DNA from: Desulfobacterales bacterium
GTDB taxonomy: Bacteria; Desulfobacterota; Desulfobacteria; Desulfobacterales; Desulfobacteraceae
Direction: 5' to 3'
DNA length: 12,011 bases
Assembly: GCA_022361095.1 (NCBI GenBank)
Contig: JAKSBO010000515.1
Location: 1-12,011 of the forward strand
In this document: positions 1 to 8,298 of the stretch, piece after piece
Layout: each line of letters begins with the position of its first letter
Position numbering within the stretch: position 1 is the first letter of the stretch
Notes under the pieces: generated by a model
What the model saw: the letters and a program-made list of their open reading frames with translations, nothing else
The model's database searches: none
Told to the model about the DNA's origin: nothing
Translations under genes and position numbers: made by a program

Positions 1-3000
1 CCTGGATACCTTCGGCATCGGTGGCGCACAGGGAGACCGAATAGACACCGGCATTGGTGTAGGTATATACCGGATCGGCATCCCCAGAGGCATCTCCGTT
101 TCCGAATGTCCATGCATAGGTGTAAGGTTCGGTACCGCCGCTCACGTAGGCGGTGAACCCGACCTCGGCATCATGGGTGGTCACGGTATCGGGAGAGGCC
201 GTAAAATTCACACTGAATCCGGTGGAAACTTTGCGCACCACCCGGACATTGTCCACACCGATACGCGCCCCATCCCCGCTGCCGGTGCCGGTGGAGGTAT
301 AACGAAACGCCACATAGACAATGCCTGAGTAATCGCACAGATCAACGGAGACCTCTTTCCAGTCGTCATAGTATTCGGCGTCAAATTCAACCGTAACCGC
401 ATCCCAGGTAAAGGCGTCATCTGCGGGATCACTTTCACCGTCATAATCGGTGGAGATCATTACCTGCAGAGCCGGGCCGCCGTATTTATGGTAATGGTCA
501 AAAACCAGGTCTGAACATTCAGAAGGAGCCAGCAGCACGGCAGGTGAAATCAACCAGTCATCACTGGCCGTATCTGCACCGTATCCGTTGGCCACCGCGC
601 CTTGTTGGCCTGCCTGCTCTTGAAGTATCCAGTCGGCATCGCTGGCCGCACTGAATACCGTAAAGCTTGAGGCGGAGATCAGGTCCTGGTCAAAATCTTC
701 GGACAGGTAAGAGACCTGATTGGCCCGGAACTCAAAATTGTCGATTTCCCATACACGGCCGTCACCTGATCCCGTTCCCGTGGAGAGGTATCTGAAGGCC
801 ACCCGTGCAGCAGCGGGCTGGATTACGATGTCATCCACCCCGATGCGGGCCCCGTCTCCGGAACCTGTGCCGGTGGAGGTGTAACGGAAGGCCACGTAAG
901 CGGTGGCATCCCCATCAAAGGTGTGGGTCAAAGAGACATATTTCCATGCGTCGTAAATATCATCATGGGAAACGGCGGTGCTGGTCCAGGTGTAATCATT
1001 GGGATTACCGCTGCCTGGGTAATCGGTGGAGACCATCACCTCAAGTTCCGGACCGCCGTATTTCCGGTACAGGCTGAAGCTGATCTCAATTTCAGCCTTT
1101 GCGCCCACAGACAATGCCGGAGAGATCAGCCAGTCATCGCCGGCCTCATCCGCACCAAATCCGTTGGCCACGGCCCCAATTTTATCGGCGCGTTCTTCAA
1201 TCACCCAGTCGGCATTGCTTGCCGCACTGTAAACTGTGAAATTGCCGAATTCACCGTCATCAAAATTTTCAGCGGCCAGATCAAAGCTGAGTTGCCCGGT
1301 GGTTTCAAAGGTGTAGCTGCCCGTGGACGGCATGGCGGCCCCCATCCCAAGCCAGTGGGCGTCACCGGGATCCGTGTGTAGGTCAGGGTCGTAGTTGTCG
1401 GAGACCAGCACCTGGATTTCAGGGCCGCCGTAGTTGTATGCCAGGTCAGCAGTCACGTATTCATCTTCATAGGCATACAGGTTTAAAACCGGTGAAATGA
1501 GCCAGTCATCACTGGCCTCATCTGCCCCGTACCCGTTCATTTTGGCCACCATGCCGTCATCCCCCATGTCGTAGAAGGACCAGGAAACGTCGGAGGAGAC
1601 ATCCACAGTGGTGAACCGGCCAAAAGATCCGGTATCAAAAGTTTCCGAATAAACCAGCGGGGTGGATGCGCTTTGCGTGGTTACCGTTAATGTGTTGCTG
1701 AACCCGGAGAGGCCGGCCGAATTATATGCACGAATCTTATAAGAATATTCAGTGCCTTCGGAGAGCATGGTATCTTCATAAGTCCCGGTATCCGCTGCCA
1801 GAGCGGCTTCGAGAATTCCCCAGGCACCGTCTGATCCGGCCTTGCGCCACAGCTCAAAGCCCACTTCATCATCGGCATTATCCAACCAGCCAAGATTCAC
1901 GGTGGCGGTGCCAAGCCCGGTGTCGGCAAGGGTAGCGGGTGCCAGGGGTGCCGTACCCCCGGCATTGGATGTGACGCCGTAAAGCACCATGTCAAAGCTG
2001 ACGTCGGAACTGGCGGCGCTTGCCTGGTGTACTTCCACGGCAATGGTGTTGGAACCGTCGGTTAAAAGGGAGGCATCCAGGTTGTAGGCATAATATTTGG
2101 TTTCATCCCCGGCATCATTGGCCTTGGTGGTATAGGTGATATCCCCGTCGGGCATTGAAGATCTCACAGCTTCGGTGCCGTTGATATAAACCACAGCACC
2201 GTCGTCCCGCAAAAGCATCAGCTTGAGCTGAATGAGTTTGGACGCATCCTCCACGGTAACGGATTTACGAAAATAGGTGGTGATATATTTATCATCTTTA
2301 TCCGGGCCATAGCCGACCACGGTGGTTTCATCGCCGTCACCATACCCCAGTTGCCCTGCACCCTCAGACCATGCGGAATCATCAAATGAGGGATCAACCC
2401 AGTTCGAGCCCTGGTCCGACCCGTCATCCAGGTATTTCCAGGTATCGCCGGTACCCACATAAATGTTGTTATCCACCAGTGCCCCTGCAAACAGGGTTTC
2501 TCCTGCGCTCAGTGTCACCACTTTACCGGCCAGCGGATTCCAGAGGATCGTGTCAAGCCCGTCGGGCAGGGCAAATGCATCGGCATCCTGGGCATCCTGG
2601 GTCAGGGCCGCCACATCATCCATCTCATACCCCAGTGCCGGGTTGCCGTCGGCATCATACTGCCCGAATTTCACGGTACGGATGTATATGTTGGCGGGAT
2701 CGGCCTGGATCAGCTTGAACTGCCAGAAGGAGTCCGAAGACAGGGTCCAGGGCTTGTCATCGTCATTGGGCCGGTGGGGGGCACCCCAGGAACCTTCTCC
2801 AATGAACATGGTGCCGCCGGCATCATCCCGGACAAAGCTTTCAAAGCTGCCGGCGTTGTCGGACGGGGCCAGGGGATAGGTATATTTAACCAGATGGGAA
2901 TCACAGTCAATGACCAGGTCCATGCCGTTGTCGTACATGGTCCGGGCCCAGGCGCCGATTCTTCCCGTGCCTTCGGATTTACCGCTCTGGTGGGGCCGCA

Positions 3001-3856
3001 TGGGCCGGTGGAACTGGCCGATTTTCCAGGTATAGCCGGAATTGGCCGCCAAATCGTTGGCAAACCAGTTGGCCTGGGCGTTCCACTTGGTATCGTCCTG
3101 GCCGGTAAACGCACCGTATCCCACACCCGGTTCAAGTTCGGTATTCAAAGAGTAGAGCCGCATCATGGTGCCGCCCACGCTTGCTGCATAGTAGGCATCG
3201 GCATTGGGCATGTTGAAGATCAGTTGAACGAATTCAGTCATATCATTTTCATGGTTGCCGTGGGCCGGGATCACGGGGTACATGCGGTTGTCCGGAGAGA
3301 TGGTATACTGCCAGTCATCCAGCCACTCACGCATTTCATCGTTGGTACAGTCATCATGGTAATCCCCGCCAAAGGCCACGAACAAAGGCCGCAGCTTGGA
3401 CACCAGGGTGTTGCCCCATTGCCGGGGCTCCTGGTGGGTCCTTGAATCCCCGCCGGATATAAAGGTAACGGGTTTGGGTGTGTCCGGCGCGGTTTTAAAC
3501 CAGTAAATGGTATTGTCGCCCCGGGAATCATAGGTCCTGAAATAATAGACCGTATCCGCCTGCAGGCCTGTAAGGTCGCAGAAGTAGCTGACCAGGGGGC
3601 CGCCCTCTGCACTTGCGGTGTTGTCATAGGTCCGGGTGATGTCCACAACCTGGGTTGTGTAGGTGGTCAACTCCGGGTCGGTACCATATTTAACGCCAAA
3701 GGCATCGCCCGATGTCTGGCACCACCCGATGGTCATGGTCGTGGCCGGATCAGATGTCCAGGAAAGCCTGTACTTGTCACTGGCGGCAAAGGAGCCTTGG
3801 GTGATCCCAAGCACCGCAAGCCCCAGCAGCAGGCCTAAAACCAATCTTAACTTCAT
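1..3856 (-). CDS. Secreted multidomain metallophosphoesterase (purple acid phosphatase-like), 3' end outside window
   Basis: An uninterrupted reading frame of 1285 codons runs from ATG at 3856 off the left edge, so the C-terminus is missing. AGGGGA at 3864-3869 (complement) is a well-placed ribosome site. Residues 1-25 are a signal peptide (KLR, then a Leu/Gly-rich core, SFAA). Residues 28-123 resemble the FnIII-like N-domain of purple acid phosphatases. Residues 130-395 are a calcineurin-like phosphoesterase: GGDSR (135-139), GGDY (163-166), GNHE (200-203), FHRP (282-285) and CDSH (318-321). Residues 462-628 form a jelly-roll-like domain (DTWKYLDDGSDQG, then AWSEG and QLGYGDGDE). Residues 634-728 are FnIII. 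Residues 738-1207 hold choice-of-anchor-J-like repeats, and 1213 onward is a PKD domain (YAWTFGNGD). The protein is probably exported and hydrolyses phosphoesters outside the inner membrane; the substrate is unknown. The usual GHxH motif reads CDSH. It is divergent from the chelatase operon, with no evident functional tie. Confidence 0.88.
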   Translation of the reverse strand, partial: MKLRLVLGLLLGLAVLGITQGSFAASDKYRLSWTSDPATTMTIGWCQTSGDAFGVKYGTDPELTTYTTQVVDITRTYDNTASAEGGPLVSYFCDLTGLQADTVYYFRTYDSRGDNTIYWFKTAPDTPKPVTFISGGDSRTHQEPRQWGNTLVSKLRPLFVAFGGDYHDDCTNDEMREWLDDWQYTISPDNRMYPVIPAHGNHENDMTEFVQLIFNMPNADAYYAASVGGTMMRLYSLNTELEPGVGYGAFTGQDDTKWNAQANWFANDLAANSGYTWKIGQFHRPMRPHQSGKSEGTGRIGAWARTMYDNGMDLVIDCDSHLVKYTYPLAPSDNAGSFESFVRDDAGGTMFIGEGSWGAPHRPNDDDKPWTLSSDSFWQFKLIQADPANIYIRTVKFGQYDADGNPALGYEMDDVAALTQDAQDADAFALPDGLDTILWNPLAGKVVTLSAGETLFAGALVDNNIYVGTGDTWKYLDDGSDQGSNWVDPSFDDSAWSEGAGQLGYGDGDETTVVGYGPDKDDKYITTYFRKSVTVEDASKLIQLKLMLLRDDGAVVYINGTEAVRSSMPDGDITYTTKANDAGDETKYYAYNLDASLLTDGSNTIAVEVHQASAASSDVSFDMVLYGVTSNAGGTAPLAPATLADTGLGTATVNLGWLDNADDEVGFELWRKAGSDGAWGILEAALAADTGTYEDTMLSEGTEYSYKIRAYNSAGLSGFSNTLTVTTQSASTPLVYSETFDTGSFGRFTTVDVSSDVSWSFYDMGDDGMVAKMNGYGADEASDDWLISPVLNLYAYEDEYVTADLAYNYGGPEIQVLVSDNYDPDLHTDPGDAHWLGMGAAMPSTGSYTFETTGQLSFDLAAENFDDGEFGNFTVYSAASNADWVIEERADKIGAVANGFGADEAGDDWLISPALSVGAKAEIEISFSLYRKYGGPELEVMVSTDYPGSGNPNDYTWTSTAVSHDDIYDAWKYVSLTHTFDGDATAYVAFRYTSTGTGSGDGARIGVDDIVIQPAAARVAFRYLSTGTGSGDGRVWEIDNFEFRANQVSYLSEDFDQDLISASSFTVFSAASDADWILQEQAGQQGAVANGYGADTASDDWLISPAVLLAPSECSDLVFDHYHKYGGPALQVMISTDYDGESDPADDAFTWDAVTVEFDAEYYDDWKEVSVDLCDYSGIVYVAFRYTSTGTGSGDGARIGVDNVRVVRKVSTGFSVNFTASPDTVTTHDAEVGFTAYVSGGTEPYTYAWTFGNGDASGDADPVYTYTNAGVYSVSLCATDAEGIQ
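236..1645 (-). repeat. Choice-of-anchor-J-like domain repeats, apparently one nested inside another
   Basis: Within the large secreted protein, a module of about 150 residues recurs. Each copy has an FD..F start, the motif GADxASDDWLISP (GADEAGDDWLISP in copy 2), a YGGP segment followed by VxVSxxY, and, in complete copies, a C-terminal AFRYTSTGTGSGDG stretch. Copy 1 (residues 738-857, bases 1286-1645) stops before that C-terminal stretch. Copy 2 (862-1013, bases 818-1273) is complete. An extra orphan C-terminal stretch (1015-1046, bases 719-814; AFRYLSTGTGSGDG) follows copy 2. Copy 3 (1052-1207, bases 236-703) is complete. The order fits copy 2 being inserted into copy 1, just before its last strands. 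Such beta-sandwich domains are common in secreted adhesin-like and enzyme proteins; a binding role is inferred. Confidence 0.7.
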
Positions 3857-4167
3857 TTTCTTTTCCCCTTTTGTAAAATTACGTTTTCTTTAAATGTAAT
3901 CAAACGCACTGCTTCCTATCCGGAAACACAAAATAGCGTGAAAACAATAGAGGGGAATTAGGTAAATATTAAAATTACACCCCGGATATTATGAGACGGT
4001 TAACATACTGCTCATTAAATAGTGTCCGACCGAAAATCCCGGGTTTGGTTAGTTTTTTGTTTAAACCCGTATTTCTCATCAAACCCGAATGTTTCTGTGA
4101 TCTTCTCAGTCGTCAAACTGAAAAGACCGACCTGTAAAACTTAACCTAAGATACCCGAGGATATAGC
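3857..4167. other. Divergent intergenic region between the phosphatase gene and the chelatase operon
   Basis: This 311-bp AT-rich stretch separates two genes that point away from each other, so it must hold both promoters and no terminator is expected. I could not assign a convincing -35/-10 pair on either strand. No cobalamin-riboswitch B12 box and no clear Fur-type 19-bp palindrome were seen. ATTAC at 3879-3883 and GTAAT at 3896-3900 form a short interrupted palindrome close to the phosphatase start. The chelatase gene has GAGG at 4157-4160, seven bases before its ATG. The most structured part is the hairpin at 4040-4069, listed separately. Confidence 0.6.
4040..4069 (+). promoter_or_regulatory. 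Possible leader hairpin with a second competing arm upstream of the chelatase operon
   Basis: CGGGTTT at 4040-4046 pairs exactly with AAACCCG at 4063-4069 across a 16-base T-rich loop. A second AAACCCG at 4081-4087 could pair with the same left arm, which would give two mutually exclusive stems about 80-100 bases before the ATG at 4168. This could be a transcribed leader that controls the operon, or simply a repressor site with repeated half-sites. No run of U follows either stem, so it is not a standard intrinsic terminator. The regulatory role is inference. Confidence 0.3.
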
Positions 4168-7100
4168 ATGCATTGGACCGTCTCCTGCGGCAGGCAAAAA
4201 ATAATATACTTCGCAGCGCTTCTTATAGGGGCATTCGCGTCAACATTTTTGCCGGGGCCTAGGGCTGCAGTCCAGGAAGCCGGGAGTTTGAGCCCTGCCA
4301 AGGCGGAATTCAGGATCGGGGTGATCGGTATGGCCGGCGGTGCGGTTGAGGCCATGTCCGAAGCACGGGAGAGATTGAACGTAAATATACAAAAGGTTGA
4401 ACCCGGTGCCTTTGCCGCAGACCCGCTGCCGGACCTGGCCGGCTTTGATCTGATTTTTGTCTCGTTTGCCGCAGGTGATTATAAGGATAACTATAAGCGT
4501 GCTGTTGTGGCCGCTAAAAAGAAAACCCCCGGCTTAAAGATATTTTGTGTGGGCCCGCCCCATCTGTACCAGAACTGGGCGGACTGGATCGGTCCTGAAA
4601 ATGTCATCCTCGATAAAAAAATGGCGGCCTATTACGGACTCTCCCGGCAATCCATGGGCGACATGGTCCAGTTCGCACTGGTGAACTATTTTGGCAGAAA
4701 GGCCACAGTGCCAAAACCGGGCCAGGGAAAACCGGTGCGTATTTACCACCCGGAATACGGGCAGCCGGCGTCGGTTAAACAGTTTTTTGAACAGGCCGCC
4801 CAGGCGGGCTGGGACATTGAAGCCACCCCGCGTGTGGTGATCGGCTCCTGGCGGCACCATGTGCTCTTCCACCAGCCCCAGGTGATCCGGGCATTAACGG
4901 ACGGATTGAAAACCCAAGGGATTTTATCGGTGTGCCTGGTGGCCGATGATCCCAAATTTCGGCAGCACTTGATCGAGTTTAAGCCGGATCTGGTGATCAT
5001 GACCTCCCATACCCGGGAATCGGCGGATTTCTGGAAAACCCTGAATGTGCCCAGGATCCATGCCCTGTGGTTCACCGAAGCGTCCATTGCCCAATGGGAG
5101 ATCAACAACCGTCCCGGCATGAGCGTGGGCCGCCAGGTGCACCAGATCACATCGGCTGAACTCAAAGGCGCCACAGAGTGCCTCACTTCCGGGGGCACAA
5201 AATCAGGGCATGACAGCGGCGAACAGATTGTTCCCATTCCCGATCGCATTCAACGCATCTGCGGCCGGGCCAAAAACTGGATCGACCTTGAAAAAATGCC
5301 CAATGACCGGAAAAAAATCGCCCTGGTCACCTATGACCGGGTAGCGGACAAACTCAGCCTGATGAGCGGTCCCCACCATTGCCTTAACGCGCCCAAAAGC
5401 ATGATGCTACTGCTCGAACGCCTCAAAGCCGAAGGGTACACCACCGCCAACCTGCCCGCCGATGAAACCGAACTGCTGGACCGGCTGATCGACCATGGGC
5501 GCCAGATGGGCACCTGGGAGCCGGCCGTCCTGGATGCCCTGGCCCAAAGCGGCAAAGCGGTGCTGATCCCCTTGGAAACCTACAAAAAATGGTTTGAAAC
5601 CAAGGTGCCGGAATGGCGCCGGCAGGAGGTGGTCAAACATTGGGGGTCCCCGCCGGGCAACCTTATGATGTGGGCGTACAGCGGCCGGAAATACCTGGTC
5701 ATTCCCCGGCTGGACCTCGGCAACCTGGTGCTGCTCACCCAGCCCCCCAAGGGCGAGGCATTGACCGCCACCACAAAAAAAGAGATGGAAGAGACCATTT
5801 TACCGCCCACCCACCACTATCTTGCCACCTATTTCTGGCTCCAGGAGGAATTTAAAGCCGATGCCGTGGTCCATTTCGGCTCGCACGGCACAGAGTGGCT
5901 CTTTCCGGGAAAGACGGCGTTTATGTCAAAAGCGGACTGGAGCGATATCCTTTTGGCAAACATGCCCAATATCAACCCGTGGCTCTCCAGCAACATTGCC
6001 GAACATACCCCCTGCAAGCGGAGGGCGTATGCCGTTACCCCGGACTTCATGCCCCCGCCCCTGATGGACGCGGATCTGCCCGAAAACCTGTTGAATATGG
6101 AATCCGCCATCACAAAATACCTGGCCCTGGATGAGGGGGCCCTGAAAGCCAAATTTGCCGACACCATCACCGAACAGGTGAAATCGAGTAACCTGGATGT
6201 GGAATGGATTATCTCTTCCGGGGAGAAGGATCTCTCCGTACGCCTGGAAAAACTGCGTTCCATGGCCGGATTCACCCTCAATGAAGCCCAGATCAAACGG
6301 ATCAGTGTTTACCTGCATGACCTGAAAAACCAGCAGATTCCTTCGGCCATGCACACATTGGGCAAGGGGCCGGACGATAAACTGCTGATCCCCTATATTG
6401 TCCAGTGCGCAGGGAAACGCTTTACCAGGGCCCTGGCAGGGTTGGCACCGGACAATGCATCGGCTGCCGGAAATGGGGATGCCCCGAACAACCCAATGCG
6501 CGGCAAAGCCGTTGAAGTCCTGGATCTGATTCTGCACAGCGGGTTTTCCAACATGGAGGCCGTTAAAGGTGCAGGGCTGACAGTGGCGGACAAAAAGCTG
6601 CCTGAACCGGTGCACGAAGGGCTTGAACTTGCCCGGCGGCTGTACAAGGAGATGAGTGATCCCAAAATGGAGATGGAGAGCATCATCAATGCCCTGGACG
6701 GCAAATTCATTGTCCCGGGGTCTTCGGGCAGTCCCGAGCGGAACCCGGGTGTGATCCCCACCGGCAGAAACATGGTGGTGCTCAATCCCGCCGAACTGCC
6801 CACCCGGGCCTCCTGGAAACTTGGCACCCAATTGATGAAAACCTATCTGGCCAACGAATTAAAGGCAAAGGGGCGTTACCCGGAAAAAGTCGCCTTTTCC
6901 CTGGTGCCCTATGCCACCTACAGTGATTACGGGATCACGGAGTGCCAGATTTTGTACCTCATGGGGGTACGTCCTGTGTGGGATACAAAGAACCGGGTGC
7001 GGGATGTGGCATTAATTCCTGCAAAGGAATTGGGACGGCCCCGGATTGATGTTTTTTTGTCCGCCCGGAGCGTTTACAGAGAAGAGCTGCCCTCCCTGAT

Positions 7101-8298
7101 GACATTCATGGACAAGGCGATCCGGCTGGCCGCCTCCCACAAGGAAGAGGACAATTATCTCTACCGGAACAGCCAGGCCATCCAGTCAGCGCTGATGGCA
7201 TCGGGCCGGTCTGAAAAAACCGCCCAAGCCCTTTCTTTAGCACGTATGTTCGGCGCGGAAAAGGACGAAATCCAGGACAGCCACAACTGGTTCTTTTACC
7301 TGGCCGACCGCACCGGCGAATGGGACTCCCGAAAGGATCTTCTGGACGTATACCTCAAGTATTGCAAGCATGTGTACACCAAGGGCCACTGGGGTGAAAG
7401 TGCGCCCCAGGCCTTTGACCAGGCCATCCAGGGCACCGAATCCATTATCAGGAGCTGGTATGACAGCCGTGATTTTGCCCTGGGAAATAAATTTTCCTGG
7501 TGGGTGGAAGGGATGATCTCTTTGGCCGTCAAAGAATCAACCGGTAAAGAACCGGACTACCTGTACATGGATGTACGAAATCCGGATAACGCAAAGATTG
7601 TCCGGGCCGAAGATGCCGTAAAAATGGATCTTAACGCCCGCCTGCTCAATCCAAAGTGGATAAAATCCTTGATGAAAGAGGGGTATGCCGGGGCCACGGT
7701 GCTGGCCAAGGATACCGGCAACCTCATGGGCTGGGAGATCACCCGGGAGAATACCATCACCGGCCGGGACTGGCAAACGGTGACCGATGTCTATGTAAAA
7801 GACAGCTTTGATCTGGGACTTTTCCAGTGGTTTGACAAACATAACCCCCATGCATTCCAGGATATCACGGTGACCCTGCTGGAAACCGTGAGAAAGGGAT
7901 ATTGGCAGGCGGATGAAAAGACCCTGGCGCAGATTGTTCAGGCCTATGCCCGGTCTGTTGTGGATCACGGCACAGGCTCGGGCATCCGGGCAGGGGGCAA
8001 TGAAAAACTTGAACAATTTGTAACCCGGCAACTGACAGCTCCGGGAAAGCCCGAACTCAATGCCCTGGCCGAACCCTTTAAAAGAAAGATCGCCCAAATG
8101 ACCCTGCCCCCGGAACAGGCCCGGGGCGCGCAGCAGGTGCAGGGGAAAAAGATGGTGCATGAACAGATGGAAAAACCGGATAAGACCAAGCAAGAGAGTC
8201 ACGCCGTTCATGATCAAATGATGCTGTACATCATTGCACTGGGCATACTGGCCATTATCCTGGCCGGGTTCATTGTTAAAGGGATAAGGAAAAAATAA
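4168..8298 (+). CDS. hmuS-like: CobN/HmuS-family chelatase, membrane-anchored (cobaltochelatase subunit CobN-like)
   Basis: This 1376-residue protein belongs to the CobN/BchH large-subunit chelatase family, which inserts or removes metals in tetrapyrroles. Family marks seen: KKIALVTYD near 382, WGSPPGN near 492, HFGSHGTEWLFPGK at 569-582, NIAEH with CKRRAY from 609, IPTGRN at 863-868, GVRPVWD at 933-939, LGRPRIDVF near 955 and LNPKWIKSLMKEGYAGA near 1160. The N-terminus has a short basic stretch and a hydrophobic segment (about 12-28). The C-terminus has a transmembrane helix (about 1351-1371) followed by IRKK. By the positive-inside rule the large body lies in the periplasm, unlike cytosolic CobN. 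The start is supported by GAGG at 4157-4160. The next gene starts on the last base of the stop codon (TAATG). The downstream ExbB-like, DUF2149 and TonB-receptor genes match the Bacteroidetes hmu heme locus, so a heme-handling or dechelating role is favoured over B12 synthesis. No ChlI/ChlD or CobST ATPase gene is present. Substrate and direction are inferred. Confidence 0.9.
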   Translation: MHWTVSCGRQKIIYFAALLIGAFASTFLPGPRAAVQEAGSLSPAKAEFRIGVIGMAGGAVEAMSEARERLNVNIQKVEPGAFAADPLPDLAGFDLIFVSFAAGDYKDNYKRAVVAAKKKTPGLKIFCVGPPHLYQNWADWIGPENVILDKKMAAYYGLSRQSMGDMVQFALVNYFGRKATVPKPGQGKPVRIYHPEYGQPASVKQFFEQAAQAGWDIEATPRVVIGSWRHHVLFHQPQVIRALTDGLKTQGILSVCLVADDPKFRQHLIEFKPDLVIMTSHTRESADFWKTLNVPRIHALWFTEASIAQWEINNRPGMSVGRQVHQITSAELKGATECLTSGGTKSGHDSGEQIVPIPDRIQRICGRAKNWIDLEKMPNDRKKIALVTYDRVADKLSLMSGPHHCLNAPKSMMLLLERLKAEGYTTANLPADETELLDRLIDHGRQMGTWEPAVLDALAQSGKAVLIPLETYKKWFETKVPEWRRQEVVKHWGSPPGNLMMWAYSGRKYLVIPRLDLGNLVLLTQPPKGEALTATTKKEMEETILPPTHHYLATYFWLQEEFKADAVVHFGSHGTEWLFPGKTAFMSKADWSDILLANMPNINPWLSSNIAEHTPCKRRAYAVTPDFMPPPLMDADLPENLLNMESAITKYLALDEGALKAKFADTITEQVKSSNLDVEWIISSGEKDLSVRLEKLRSMAGFTLNEAQIKRISVYLHDLKNQQIPSAMHTLGKGPDDKLLIPYIVQCAGKRFTRALAGLAPDNASAAGNGDAPNNPMRGKAVEVLDLILHSGFSNMEAVKGAGLTVADKKLPEPVHEGLELARRLYKEMSDPKMEMESIINALDGKFIVPGSSGSPERNPGVIPTGRNMVVLNPAELPTRASWKLGTQLMKTYLANELKAKGRYPEKVAFSLVPYATYSDYGITECQILYLMGVRPVWDTKNRVRDVALIPAKELGRPRIDVFLSARSVYREELPSLMTFMDKAIRLAASHKEEDNYLYRNSQAIQSALMASGRSEKTAQALSLARMFGAEKDEIQDSHNWFFYLADRTGEWDSRKDLLDVYLKYCKHVYTKGHWGESAPQAFDQAIQGTESIIRSWYDSRDFALGNKFSWWVEGMISLAVKESTGKEPDYLYMDVRNPDNAKIVRAEDAVKMDLNARLLNPKWIKSLMKEGYAGATVLAKDTGNLMGWEITRENTITGRDWQTVTDVYVKDSFDLGLFQWFDKHNPHAFQDITVTLLETVRKGYWQADEKTLAQIVQAYARSVVDHGTGSGIRAGGNEKLEQFVTRQLTAPGKPELNALAEPFKRKIAQMTLPPEQARGAQQVQGKKMVHEQMEKPDKTKQESHAVHDQMMLYIIALGILAIILAGFIVKGIRKK

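Noticed and set aside
2774..3445. Plus-strand open frame of 223 codons
   Set aside because: It is the antisense shadow of the phosphoesterase domain, which has clear catalytic motifs on the minus strand.
4019..4050. AGTGTCCGACCGAAAAT resembles an insertion-sequence terminal repeat
   Set aside because: No matching inverted end, target duplication or transposase remnant is present in the window.
3857..4167. Cobalamin riboswitch or Fur box upstream of the chelatase
   Set aside because: No B12-box-like motif and no good 19-bp Fur palindrome could be found by eye on either strand.
5926..6831. Minus-strand open frame of 301 codons inside the chelatase
   Set aside because: It is an antisense shadow; the plus strand carries conserved chelatase motifs throughout and the minus product has no family marks.
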